Origin: Pseudomonadota bacterium
GTDB taxonomy: Bacteria; Desulfobacterota; Desulfobacteria; Desulfobacterales; RPRI01
NCBI GenBank assembly: GCA_018830925.1
Contig: JAHJRK010000329.1
Coordinates: 1 to 5,313, forward strand
Direction of reading: 5' to 3'
DNA: 5,313 nt
Each line of letters starts with the position of its first letter. Positions within the stretch are counted from its first letter, which is position 1. The notes beneath the pieces were generated by a model. The model was not told the origin of the DNA. It ran no database searches and worked only from the letters and a program-made list of their open reading frames with translations. Below are positions 1 through 5,313 of this stretch, piece by piece. The translations under genes were made by a program, and so were the position numbers.

Positions 1-7
1 CAGAAAA

Positions 8-14
8 AAGGTGG
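8..14 (+). promoter_or_regulatory. Ribosome binding site of the iclR-type gene
   Basis: The sequence AAGGTGG lies six bases before the ATG at 21, a good Shine-Dalgarno match at normal spacing. It fixes the start of the regulator gene. Only 20 bases precede the gene, so no promoter or operator can be judged. Confidence 0.8.
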
Positions 15-20
15 ATTTTC

Positions 21-809
21 ATGCCTAAAAAAACTTCAGGCGCTACGGGACCGGGCTATAAGGCTCCGGCAGTACACAAAATATTCCAGCTTCTGAGAGT
101 CGTGGCTGAATCGCCCAAGATGCTCGGACAGACCGAGCTGGTACAGAAACTTGGCTTCAGCAAAAGTACGACTCATGGACTGATTCATGCGCTGTTACGG
201 GAAGACGCCCTGGCCCAGGAGCCCAATGGCCGCAGGTTTTATCTGGGTTCGGCAGTTACAGATCTGGCATTTTCAAACTGGAATTATCTTAAAATGGCTG
301 AAATAACTCAGCCATTCATCAACGAGATAAGAGGACAAATCGGCGAAACCGTATTCCTGGGCGGGTTAATCCGTAAACGTGTCCTGATCATGACTACTGC
401 TGAGGCCGAAATACCGATAAAAATTTCAGCGCCGGCAGGCACCACTATCCCCCTTTTCGCGGGTGCGGTCGGCAAGGTGTTTCTCGCCGGGATTCATGCT
501 GACCAGGTTAAACAGATGATCAGAGAAAAGGGGCTACCCCGCTACACTCCCAGCACGATCGTCGATGAAGGAGAATATCTGACCGAATTGGATCGGGTTC
601 GTGCCCAGGGTTATGCGATCGATGAGGAAGAGTATATCCCCGGTATAAAGGCAGTAGCCGTTGCTCTGCACAATAGAAAGGGCCCGTCCCTCGCTGTCTG
701 GGTGGTGGGTATATCCAATACCATGGACTCTACAAAAATTCAGCAGGTAATCGACGTGATCCTCAACACCACAAAAAAACTTCGTGTTGCACTTGAAGAC
801 TCCCGATAA
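21..809 (+). CDS. IclR-family transcriptional regulator
   Basis: This is a cytoplasmic DNA-binding regulator of 262 residues, close to the usual IclR-family length of about 250-280. Residues 14-77 form the N-terminal winged helix-turn-helix, with the recognition helix around 47-62 (SKSTTHGLIHALLRED) and the wing near 70-76 (GRRFYLG). Residues 90-256 match the effector-binding domain: PAGTTIPLFAGAVGKVFLAG at 138-157 is the family's P-L-x-A-x-x-x-G-K block, and GYAIDEEEYIPGIKAVAVAL at 197-216 is the C-terminal signature. The Cys often seen after that Gly-[IVR]-[RK] is Ala here (211), a common variation. The start is set by a strong ribosome binding site. Such proteins usually repress or activate catabolic or efflux genes in response to a small ligand. 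Nothing in the window reveals the ligand or target; the sugar-nucleotide genes converge on it and are not an obvious regulon. Confidence 0.92.
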   Translation: MPKKTSGATGPGYKAPAVHKIFQLLRVVAESPKMLGQTELVQKLGFSKSTTHGLIHALLREDALAQEPNGRRFYLGSAVTDLAFSNWNYLKMAEITQPFINEIRGQIGETVFLGGLIRKRVLIMTTAEAEIPIKISAPAGTTIPLFAGAVGKVFLAGIHADQVKQMIREKGLPRYTPSTIVDEGEYLTELDRVRAQGYAIDEEEYIPGIKAVAVALHNRKGPSLAVWVVGISNTMDSTKIQQVIDVILNTTKKLRVALEDSR

Positions 810-836
810 TTATTGACGCTCCCAGCCGCAAGTCCG

Positions 837-857
837 CCCGCCATAATAATTGGCGGG
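837..857. terminator. Inverted repeat between convergent genes, candidate terminator stem
   Basis: CCCGCCA at 837-843 is perfectly complementary to TGGCGGG at 851-857, with a 7-base A/T loop, 27 bases after the iclR stop. The stem is G+C-rich and well placed to end iclR transcription. No U-run follows it on either strand, so it is not a classic intrinsic terminator. The repeat also lies inside the possible coding remnant of 810-956. Confidence 0.3.
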
Positions 858-926
858 ACCTTCGCCCTGGAATTGGCTCGCTGTTGCCGATGGAAAACCG
901 TTTATCGGAACAATCTGTCCTATCCG

Positions 927-956
927 TGCAGCAATATTTTCCTTTGATTGCTGGCA
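927..956. repeat. Second inverted repeat in the convergent gap
   Basis: CAGCAAT at 929-935 pairs perfectly with ATTGCTG at 947-953 around an 11-base loop. Two more pairs (927-928 with 955-956) form past a single bulged base at 954. It could act as a stem for transcripts leaving rfbD on the minus strand, but lacks a flanking U-run. A chance or regulatory hairpin is equally possible. Confidence 0.3.
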
Positions 957-1041
957 TTATTCATAGTTTCCTTATCGGTGATTATTATCCGAAGTATTAC
1001 GTATCCTCTGACGAGATTTGAGACCTTTGCATAACACCCCA

Positions 1042-1911
1042 TTAAAGGCCGTGTCGGGATGTCGATATGAAACGAGCAAGAGATTCTTTCCAGGGTATCA
1101 GGTTTAAATTGAAATCCCTTGAAATTTTTTCCTTTGACAGATAGGAGTTAACAGGTCTCTTTGCTTTCGTCTGATATTGACCTGTTTCAATGGGCAATAC
1201 CCTAACGTACCTGTCAATTAAACCTTCAATTTTTGCAAAATTATATATCTCGGTCGCGAATTGATACCAGTTTGTTCTTCCTTCGTTTGTAAAATGATAG
1301 AGACCGAAGGTTACGGGGTCGATATCAATGATGCGAATGACAGCTTCTGCAAGATCGGACGCATATGTCGGGCTGCTCCATTGGTCGGCTACGATTTTTA
1401 CTTCAGTTTTTTCTCTGAACAGATTAAGCATTGTACGGACAAAGTTGGCCCCGTTTTTCCCGTAAAGCCATGCCGACCTGATGATGAAATAAGTCTTTAT
1501 GGTTTCAGCAATATTCTTTTCACCTTTGAATTTGCTTTTACCGTAAATATTTATTGGATTTGGAAGATCGGTTTCGAGATATGCTCCCTCTTTTGTGCCG
1601 TCGAAAACATAATCGGTTGAAATATGAATTAGTCTTGCATTTTTCTTCACGGCTATTTGCGCGATATTCAACGGGCCGTCAGCATTGATTTTAAAGGCAA
1701 GCTCCGGTTCATCTTCCGCCTTGTCAACTGAAGTGTATGCTGCACAATTTATTATCCAGGAAATCGGTTTATTCGATACAAATTCTTTCAATTGTTCAAT
1801 ATTCGTAATATCGACTTCCACATCTGTCGCAATATGATCCCTTTTTTGCCGGTTAAGAAGAGTTTCCACCTCCATTCCAAGCATCCCCCTGTTTCCGATA
1901 AGCCAGATCAT
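1042..1911 (-). CDS. rfbD: dTDP-4-dehydrorhamnose reductase
   Basis: RfbD (RmlD) carries out the last step of dTDP-L-rhamnose synthesis: NAD(P)H-dependent reduction of dTDP-4-keto-L-rhamnose in the cytoplasm. The protein has 289 residues (about 299 in enterobacteria). It is a short-chain dehydrogenase-like Rossmann protein with the nucleotide motif GNRGMLG at 6-12, NCAAYTSVDKAE at 55-66, STDYVFDG at 98-105 and YGKSK at 123-127. The presumed triad is Thr99, Tyr123 and Lys127, a constant five residues before Thr104/Tyr128/Lys132 of the Salmonella enzyme. DQWSSPTYA (177-185) and KRPVNSYL (251-258) are the usual substrate-side motifs. The ATG overlaps the rfbC stop by one base, and AGGTAGAG lies eight bases upstream of it. 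It is the last gene of the cluster. Some stretches, such as 1501-1560, are clearly A+T-rich. Confidence 0.96.
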   Translation of the reverse strand: MIWLIGNRGMLGMEVETLLNRQKRDHIATDVEVDITNIEQLKEFVSNKPISWIINCAAYTSVDKAEDEPELAFKINADGPLNIAQIAVKKNARLIHISTDYVFDGTKEGAYLETDLPNPINIYGKSKFKGEKNIAETIKTYFIIRSAWLYGKNGANFVRTMLNLFREKTEVKIVADQWSSPTYASDLAEAVIRIIDIDPVTFGLYHFTNEGRTNWYQFATEIYNFAKIEGLIDRYVRVLPIETGQYQTKAKRPVNSYLSKEKISRDFNLNLIPWKESLARFISTSRHGL

Positions 1912-1913
1912 TA
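1909..1913 (-). promoter_or_regulatory. Stop-start overlap coupling rfbC to rfbD
   Basis: On the minus strand the bases read TAATG: the TAA of rfbC and the ATG of rfbD share one A at 1911. Ribosomes ending rfbC can restart directly on rfbD, keeping the epimerase and reductase in step. Confidence 0.85.
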
Positions 1914-2456
1914 CAGTGACTCTACCTGGTTAATATATGGAAGCTTCGCATCCTTTTCAGAAAGAATCGGGTTTTTAACAGGCCATCTGATGCCTATATC
2001 AGGATCATCCCAGCATATGCCTGCATCCAGTTTAGAATCATATTCATTTGTGCATTTATAAAGAAGATGAACATCTTCCGACAAAGCTAAAAAACCGTGT
2101 GCGAAACCGGGTGGGATATAAAGCATCGAGCGATTTTCATCATTAAGTTCGATAGATATCCATTTTAAATAAGTGGAAGAGTTTCTGCGGATATCGACGG
2201 CAACATCCCAGATGCGGCCTTTTATTACGGCAACTATCTTACCCTGGGTTTTCGGATGCTTCTGATAATGAAGTCCCCGTATCACGCTTTTTCCTGAAAA
2301 AGAAAAATTATCCTGAGGAAAAATGACCGGTAAATTTGCATTATTGAACTCCGATTCTCTGAATATTTCAAAAAAACAGCCGCGGTTGTCCGGAAAAACC
2401 ACAGGTTCAATTAGAATAACGTCAGGAATTGAAAGGGCTTTGAAAGTAAAAGACAT
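1911..2456 (-). CDS. rfbC: dTDP-4-dehydrorhamnose 3,5-epimerase
   Basis: RfbC (RmlC) inverts C3 and C5 of dTDP-4-keto-6-deoxy-glucose to give dTDP-4-keto-L-rhamnose. The protein has 181 residues, the normal length (about 180-185), and forms a cupin jelly-roll that works as a dimer without cofactor. Family landmarks in order: FPDNRGCFFEIF at 21-32, SVIRGLHYQ at 57-65 with catalytic His63, QGKIVAVIKG at 71-80 with Lys73, WDVAVDIR at 83-90, IPPGFAHGFLAL at 114-125, LLYKCTNEYD at 131-140 with the proposed acid Tyr133, and DAGICWDDPDIGIRWP at 144-159. Asp169 in SEKDAKLP matches the partner of the catalytic His. The ATG lies one base after the rfbA stop with no clear ribosome binding site of its own, so translation is probably coupled to rfbA. 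No residue expected for activity is missing. Confidence 0.97.
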   Translation of the reverse strand: MSFTFKALSIPDVILIEPVVFPDNRGCFFEIFRESEFNNANLPVIFPQDNFSFSGKSVIRGLHYQKHPKTQGKIVAVIKGRIWDVAVDIRRNSSTYLKWISIELNDENRSMLYIPPGFAHGFLALSEDVHLLYKCTNEYDSKLDAGICWDDPDIGIRWPVKNPILSEKDAKLPYINQVESL

Positions 2457-2457
2457 T

Positions 2458-3330
2458 TTATCTATTTCGCTTGACCAGGTTGATTAAATATTCTCCGTAA
2501 TGATTCATTTTGAATGCCTGCGCAAGGTTAATCAGCTGTTCCTCGGTGATGTAACCCTTTTCGAAGGCTATCTCTTCAAGACAGGCGATCTTCAACCCCT
2601 GGCGATGTTCAATAGTGGCAATGAAATTGCTGGCTTCAAGGAGACTTTCGTGAGTACCCGTATCAAGCCAGGCTATACCCCGGCCTAACAGTTCAACCTT
2701 CAGTCTGCCGAGTTTCAGATACTCTTTGTTGAGGTCGGTTATTTCCAGCTCGCCGCGGGCGGATGGTTTCAGCCTTTTTGCAATCTGTGCCACTGCATTA
2801 TCATAAAAATACAAGCCTGCGATCACGTAGTTTGATTTCGGTTTCAGTGGCTTCTCCTCGAAGTCGAGGACTTTTCCATTATCATCGAAGGAGATGACCC
2901 CATACCTTTCCGGATCTTTCACAAAATATCCGAACACAAGAGCGCCGTCATTCAGTTTGACTGCTTTCTCCAGTATCCCGGATAGACCATAACCGTAGAA
3001 AATATTGTCTCCCAGGATAAGGCAGACATTATCACTACCGATAAAAGATTCTCCGATGATAAAAGCCTGGGCAAGGCCTCCGGGCTCAGGCTGTTTTGCA
3101 TAAGAAAGATTTAAACCCAGTTGCGAACCGTCGCCGAAAAGATCCTTATACAAAGGGAGATCACGGGGTGTCGAGACGATAAGTATCTCCCTGATTCCGG
3201 CAAGCATCAGGATAGACATAGGGTAATAGATCATCGGCTTGTCAAAGACCGGGAGAAGCTGTTTTGAGATGGTGGTTGTGATGGGGTAGAGGCGCGTGCC
3301 TGACCCGCCGGCAAGAATTATACCTTTCAT
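2458..3330 (-). CDS. rfbA: Glucose-1-phosphate thymidylyltransferase
   Basis: RfbA (RmlA) joins dTTP and glucose-1-phosphate to give dTDP-glucose and pyrophosphate, the committed and usually feedback-inhibited first step of the dTDP-rhamnose route. It has 290 residues, full length for the family. The nucleotidyltransferase signature GGSGTRLYP lies at 8-16, followed by Lys23 and KPMIYYP at 31-37. QPEPGGLAQAF at 80-90 is the base-recognition loop, LGDN at 106-109 carries metal ligand Asp108, FEEKP at 157-161 carries Lys160, and WLDTGT at 221-226 carries the second metal ligand Asp223. These sit two residues before their enterobacterial counterparts. The C-terminal segment from about 240 is the usual oligomer/allosteric region. 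It is separated from fcl by 69 bases, with only a weak GGGA upstream of the ATG. It heads the tight rfbA-rfbC-rfbD block; no rfbB is adjacent. Confidence 0.97.
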   Translation of the reverse strand: MKGIILAGGSGTRLYPITTTISKQLLPVFDKPMIYYPMSILMLAGIREILIVSTPRDLPLYKDLFGDGSQLGLNLSYAKQPEPGGLAQAFIIGESFIGSDNVCLILGDNIFYGYGLSGILEKAVKLNDGALVFGYFVKDPERYGVISFDDNGKVLDFEEKPLKPKSNYVIAGLYFYDNAVAQIAKRLKPSARGELEITDLNKEYLKLGRLKVELLGRGIAWLDTGTHESLLEASNFIATIEHRQGLKIACLEEIAFEKGYITEEQLINLAQAFKMNHYGEYLINLVKRNR

Positions 3331-3334
3331 ATTT

Positions 3335-3364
3335 TTATTTCCCAGGTCTTTTGATCAATTTCAT
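3335..3364 (-). other. Nine-codon mini-ORF just upstream of rfbA
   Basis: On the minus strand an ATG at 3364-3362 reads MKLIKRPGK and stops at 3337-3335, four bases before the rfbA ATG. AAAGG lies 11 bases before its ATG. It could help load ribosomes onto rfbA, but such short frames are common by chance. Confidence 0.15.
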
Positions 3365-3399
3365 AATGACGGAAACCTTTGCATATCATCCGATCGAGG

Positions 3400-4455
3400 T
3401 CATGACTCTAAAGGTTTTCGATTTAAGTAAAATTCGTATGTTTTTCGTATACCGTCGGAAAGTCCTGTTTCAGGCTTCCATCCGAGAGATTTCATTCTTG
3501 AAACATCGAGGATTTTCCTCGGAGTTCCATCCGGCTTCGATAAATCAAAAAGCAGCTTTCCTTCAAACCCGACGATCTTTTGAACAAGCTCCGCCAGATC
3601 CTTTATGGTGATCTCTTTACCGAAACCAATATTCACAAGGGGAACTGAACCGGCAGCAACAAGCGGAGCGAATACACTCTCTTCAAGATTCATCAGAAAC
3701 ACGCACGCGTCCGCAAGATCGTCGACATAAAGAAATTCACGAAAAGGCTTACCCGATCCCCAGATAGTCACTGCTGCACCGCCTGACGGATTTTTCGTTT
3801 CTTTTAATTCAGGAGGAACAGGGCCGAAGATTTTTTCGTCATTTTCGATTTCTTCCCTTTTTCCGGAAAGAGCCAGCTTGGCAAGGTGGAATTTCCTGAT
3901 GAGAGCTGGCAAGACATGGCTCTTCTTTAGATCGAAGTTGTCGTTCGGACCGTAAAGATTTGTCGGCATCGCGGCAAGAAAGCTTGTGCCGTACTGCCGG
4001 TTGAACGCTTCGCATGTTTTGATTCCGGCAATCTTGGCAATGGCATAAGGCTCGTTTGAAGCCTCAAGGGGGCCGGTTAAGAGGTACCCTTCCTTCATCG
4101 GCTGGGAACATTCTTTCGGATATATGCAGGATGAACCGAGAAAAAGAAGCCTCTTTGTTTTTTCCTTCCATGCCGAATGAATTATGTTTGTCTGGATGGC
4201 GATATTCTTATAGATAAACTCCGCCGGATATGTGCTGTTTGCATGAATACCGCCAACCTTTGCAGCGGCCATAAAAACATATTCGGGATGTTCTTTTTCG
4301 AAAAAAGCTTCAACCTCAGCCTGCCTTTCAAGGTCAAGCTGTGCATGGCTGCGCAAAACGAGGTTCGAACAGCCTTCTTTTTTCAGCTTGCGCACAATGG
4401 CCGAACCTACGAGGCCTGTGTGACCGGCAACAAAGATCTTGGATTTTTTTGTCAT
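3400..4455 (-). CDS. fcl: GDP-L-fucose synthase (long form)
   Basis: Fcl (WcaG) is the NADPH-dependent 3,5-epimerase/4-reductase that turns GDP-4-keto-6-deoxy-D-mannose into GDP-L-fucose, acting directly after Gmd. The protein has 351 residues against about 321 in E. coli. The Rossmann motif GHTGLVG lies at 11-17, MAAAKVGGIHAN at 62-73, LGSSCIYP at 106-113, NEPYAIAKIAGIK at 134-146, MPTNLYGPNDNF at 163-174, REFLYVDD at 239-246 and KPDGTPRKILDV at 307-318. Ser108, Tyr137 and Lys141 form the catalytic triad, and Cys110 and His180 match the epimerisation pair of E. coli (Cys109, His179). About 29 extra residues sit between RKFH (187-190) and WGSG (232-235) and account for the greater length. The gene starts 132 bases after gmd. 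An in-frame stop lies seven codons upstream, so the start is secure, but no ribosome binding site is evident. Confidence 0.97.
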   Translation of the reverse strand: MTKKSKIFVAGHTGLVGSAIVRKLKKEGCSNLVLRSHAQLDLERQAEVEAFFEKEHPEYVFMAAAKVGGIHANSTYPAEFIYKNIAIQTNIIHSAWKEKTKRLLFLGSSCIYPKECSQPMKEGYLLTGPLEASNEPYAIAKIAGIKTCEAFNRQYGTSFLAAMPTNLYGPNDNFDLKKSHVLPALIRKFHLAKLALSGKREEIENDEKIFGPVPPELKETKNPSGGAAVTIWGSGKPFREFLYVDDLADACVFLMNLEESVFAPLVAAGSVPLVNIGFGKEITIKDLAELVQKIVGFEGKLLFDLSKPDGTPRKILDVSRMKSLGWKPETGLSDGIRKTYEFYLNRKPLES

Positions 4456-4465
4456 AAATTTTCGT

Positions 4466-4479
4466 TTTATGGTTTATGG
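4466..4479. repeat. Tandem 7-base repeat upstream of fcl
   Basis: TTTATGG occurs twice in perfect tandem (CCATAAA on the coding strand), 10 bases before the fcl ATG. It belongs to the repeat-rich filler between gmd and fcl and sits where the fcl ribosome binding site would be expected. Confidence 0.8.
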
Positions 4480-4490
4480 CTTTTAAGCAT

Positions 4491-4515
4491 TTGAACCCTT
4501 GAACCCTCGAATCCC
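4491..4515. repeat. Tandem 8-base repeat (TTGAACCC) in the gmd-fcl gap
   Basis: TTGAACCC occurs in two perfect tandem copies (4491-4498 and 4499-4506), followed by a diverged copy, TCGAATCC, at 4507-4514. It lies between the 7-base array and the TTTATGG pair, so the gap is a mosaic of different short repeats. Confidence 0.85.
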
Positions 4516-4527
4516 TGACCTCTTGCT

Positions 4528-4583
4528 CTTATACGCCTTCCGCATCACGACTTACGCTTCAATCTTAACTTTTCACTCTTCAC
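4528..4583. repeat. Degenerate heptanucleotide tandem array
   Basis: Read on the minus strand from 4583 down, consecutive 7-base units are GTGAAGA, GTGAAAA, GTTAAGA, TTGAAGC, GTAAGTC, GTGATGC, GGAAGGC and GTATAAG. The first four fit the consensus GTGAAGA at five or more of seven positions and later units decay, but G opens seven of the eight. The array begins four bases after the gmd stop. It resembles short tandemly repeated sequences with 7-base units known from other bacteria, notably filamentous cyanobacteria. No coding or RNA role is evident. Confidence 0.6.
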
Positions 4584-4587
4584 CCTG

Positions 4588-5313
4588 CTACATGTTGGCT
4601 TCGAAGGAGGACGGAGTATCAAAGCCGTTTCTTCTGCAAATGGCTTCACGTGTCGCTTCTTCAATATCGCTAACAACCATCTCCTCTATCATTTCTTCAA
4701 AGGAGATTTCGGGAGTCCATCCCAGTTTTTTTTTCGCCTTGGAAGGGTCGCCCAATAAAGAATCGACTTCCGTAGGCCTGAAATACCGGGGATCAACAAG
4801 AACAACGGACTGCCCTTTTTTCAATCTGTTTATCATAAGATTTGAGCCGGTTTTTAAAGAAACCTTTTCAGCATCAAAGCTGGCAACAATCCCTTTCTCC
4901 TTTACTCCGCTCCCCTTCCATTCGATTTCCATTCCGGCATCTCTGAAAGCATATTCGCAAAGCTGCCGCACTGAGTGCTGCATCCCGGTCGCGATTACGT
5001 AATCATCAGGCTTCTTCTGCTGTAAAATGAGCCACTGCGCTCTCACAAAGTCTCTTGCATCACCCCAGTCCCTAAGGGCATTCAGATTTCCCAGAAAGAG
5101 TTTGCTTTCAAGGCCGAGCGCAATGCGGGCAGCCGCTCGCGTTATCTTGCGTGAAACAAAGGTTTCGCCCCGAAGCGGCGATTCATGATTGAACAGGATA
5201 CCGTTGCATGCAAACATGCCGTATGCTTCACGGTAGTTCACGGTACACCAGTATGCGTAGAGTTTGGCGCAGGCATAAGGCGATCGGGGATAAAACGGAG
5301 TGCGCTCGGTCTG
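4588..5313 (-). CDS. gmd: GDP-mannose 4,6-dehydratase (N-terminus beyond the window)
   Basis: Gmd converts GDP-D-mannose to GDP-4-keto-6-deoxy-D-mannose with tightly bound NADP, the first step towards GDP-L-fucose. The frame is open to the right edge and shows 241 residues; roughly 110-135 N-terminal residues, including the glycine-rich cofactor loop and the Thr/Glu of the active site, lie outside. A GTG at 5241 is internal and not the true start. From the first visible residue, TPFYPRSPYACAK at 5-17 contains catalytic Tyr13 and Lys17. NGILFNHESPLRGETF at 37-52, LRDWGDARD at 80-88, VDPRYFRPTEVDSLLGDPSKA at 173-193 and LGWTPE at 197-202 are family hallmarks. A stretch of about nine extra residues precedes VDPRYFRP relative to E. 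coli. Cysteines occur at 15 and 23, where Val and Ile are usual. It heads the visible cluster and precedes its pathway partner fcl. Confidence 0.97.
   Translation of the reverse strand, partial: QTERTPFYPRSPYACAKLYAYWCTVNYREAYGMFACNGILFNHESPLRGETFVSRKITRAAARIALGLESKLFLGNLNALRDWGDARDFVRAQWLILQQKKPDDYVIATGMQHSVRQLCEYAFRDAGMEIEWKGSGVKEKGIVASFDAEKVSLKTGSNLMINRLKKGQSVVLVDPRYFRPTEVDSLLGDPSKAKKKLGWTPEISFEEMIEEMVVSDIEEATREAICRRNGFDTPSSFEANM

Larger units (their letters stand above)
810..964 (-). pseudogene. Possible frameshifted small gene or gene remnant
   Basis: A minus-strand frame is open from 956 to its TAA at 812-810, giving 48 residues after an upstream in-frame stop at 959-957. The translation looks protein-like: KENIAARIGQIVPING in the first half and a Gly/aromatic-rich tail ending GPANYYGGRTCGWERQ. 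Its stop directly abuts the iclR stop (TAA at 807-809), a tail-to-tail arrangement. No standard start codon lies early in this frame. In another frame an ATG at 964-962 follows an AAGGA motif at good spacing and reads MNNASNQ before diverging. One frameshift near 945 would join the two into a protein of about 50 residues. I do not recognise the family. It could equally be a chance open frame in a 232-base gap, or the tail of a deleted gene. Confidence 0.25.

Noticed and set aside
763..957. 64-residue minus-strand ORF starting with ATG at 957 and overlapping the iclR 3' end
   Set aside because: It overlaps iclR, has no well-spaced ribosome binding site, and its translation is Arg/Ser/Cys-rich and unlike a folded protein. 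A neighbouring frame in the same stretch looks more protein-like.
1261..1620. 119-residue plus-strand ORF opposite rfbD
   Set aside because: It is antisense to the conserved RfbD core and has no ribosome binding site or recognisable motif. Similar short plus-strand frames opposite rfbC, rfbA and fcl were set aside for the same reason.
3375..3385. ACCTTTGCATA shared with 1023-1033
   Set aside because: An 11-base exact match between two places in about 5.3 kb is expected a few times by chance, and the flanks do not match.
3331..3399. Separate promoter for rfbA in the fcl-rfbA spacer
   Set aside because: No convincing -35/-10 pair at proper spacing is visible on the minus strand, and the spacer is short enough for read-through from fcl.
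4456..4587. CRISPR array or structured RNA in the gmd-fcl gap
   Set aside because: The repeats are only 7-8 bases and directly adjacent, with no spacers. I could not find a long stable stem or riboswitch-like core.
4499..5002. 167-residue plus-strand ORF opposite gmd
   Set aside because: It lies antisense to well-conserved Gmd motifs and its Ser/Phe-rich translation is typical of a shadow frame.

Overview
The window is a stretch of bacterial chromosome dominated by nucleotide-sugar biosynthesis. A minus-strand cluster reads gmd (partial) - fcl - rfbA - rfbC - rfbD. It supplies enzymes for GDP-L-fucose (gmd, fcl) and dTDP-L-rhamnose (rfbA, rfbC, rfbD), two deoxy-sugar donors normally used for O-antigen, capsule or exopolysaccharide. 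A plus-strand gene for an IclR-family regulator lies at the left edge and converges on the cluster. The organism is most likely a Gram-negative bacterium of intermediate G+C. The long-form GDP-fucose synthase and the short tandem-repeat filler between gmd and fcl remind me of Desulfobacterota (former Deltaproteobacteria). That placement is an impression from memory, not a result.

Layout: 1-20 is the leader and ribosome binding site of the regulator; 21-809 is the IclR-type regulator (+). 810-1041 is the convergent gap, with two inverted repeats, a protein-like 48-codon open stretch on the minus strand whose stop abuts the iclR stop, and a motif resembling an insertion-sequence tip next to the rfbD stop. 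1042-1911 is rfbD (-), 1911-2456 rfbC (-) and 2458-3330 rfbA (-); these three are packed with a 1-base overlap and a 1-base gap and are surely co-translated. 3331-3399 is a short spacer. 3400-4455 is fcl (-). 4456-4587 is a spacer filled largely with degenerate 7-base and 8-base tandem repeats. 4588-5313 is the C-terminal two thirds of gmd (-), which runs off the right edge.

How the genes work together: Gmd converts GDP-D-mannose to GDP-4-keto-6-deoxy-D-mannose, and Fcl epimerises and reduces it to GDP-L-fucose. RfbA makes dTDP-glucose; an RfbB dehydratase, not in this window, would make the 4-keto-6-deoxy intermediate; RfbC epimerises it and RfbD reduces it to dTDP-L-rhamnose. All five enzymes keep their recognisable catalytic residues, so the set looks functional.

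No clearly new biological system is visible. The most unusual items are the heptamer repeat array between gmd and fcl, the orphan protein-like stretch downstream of iclR, the absence of rfbB next to rfbACD, and a roughly 29-residue insertion in Fcl.
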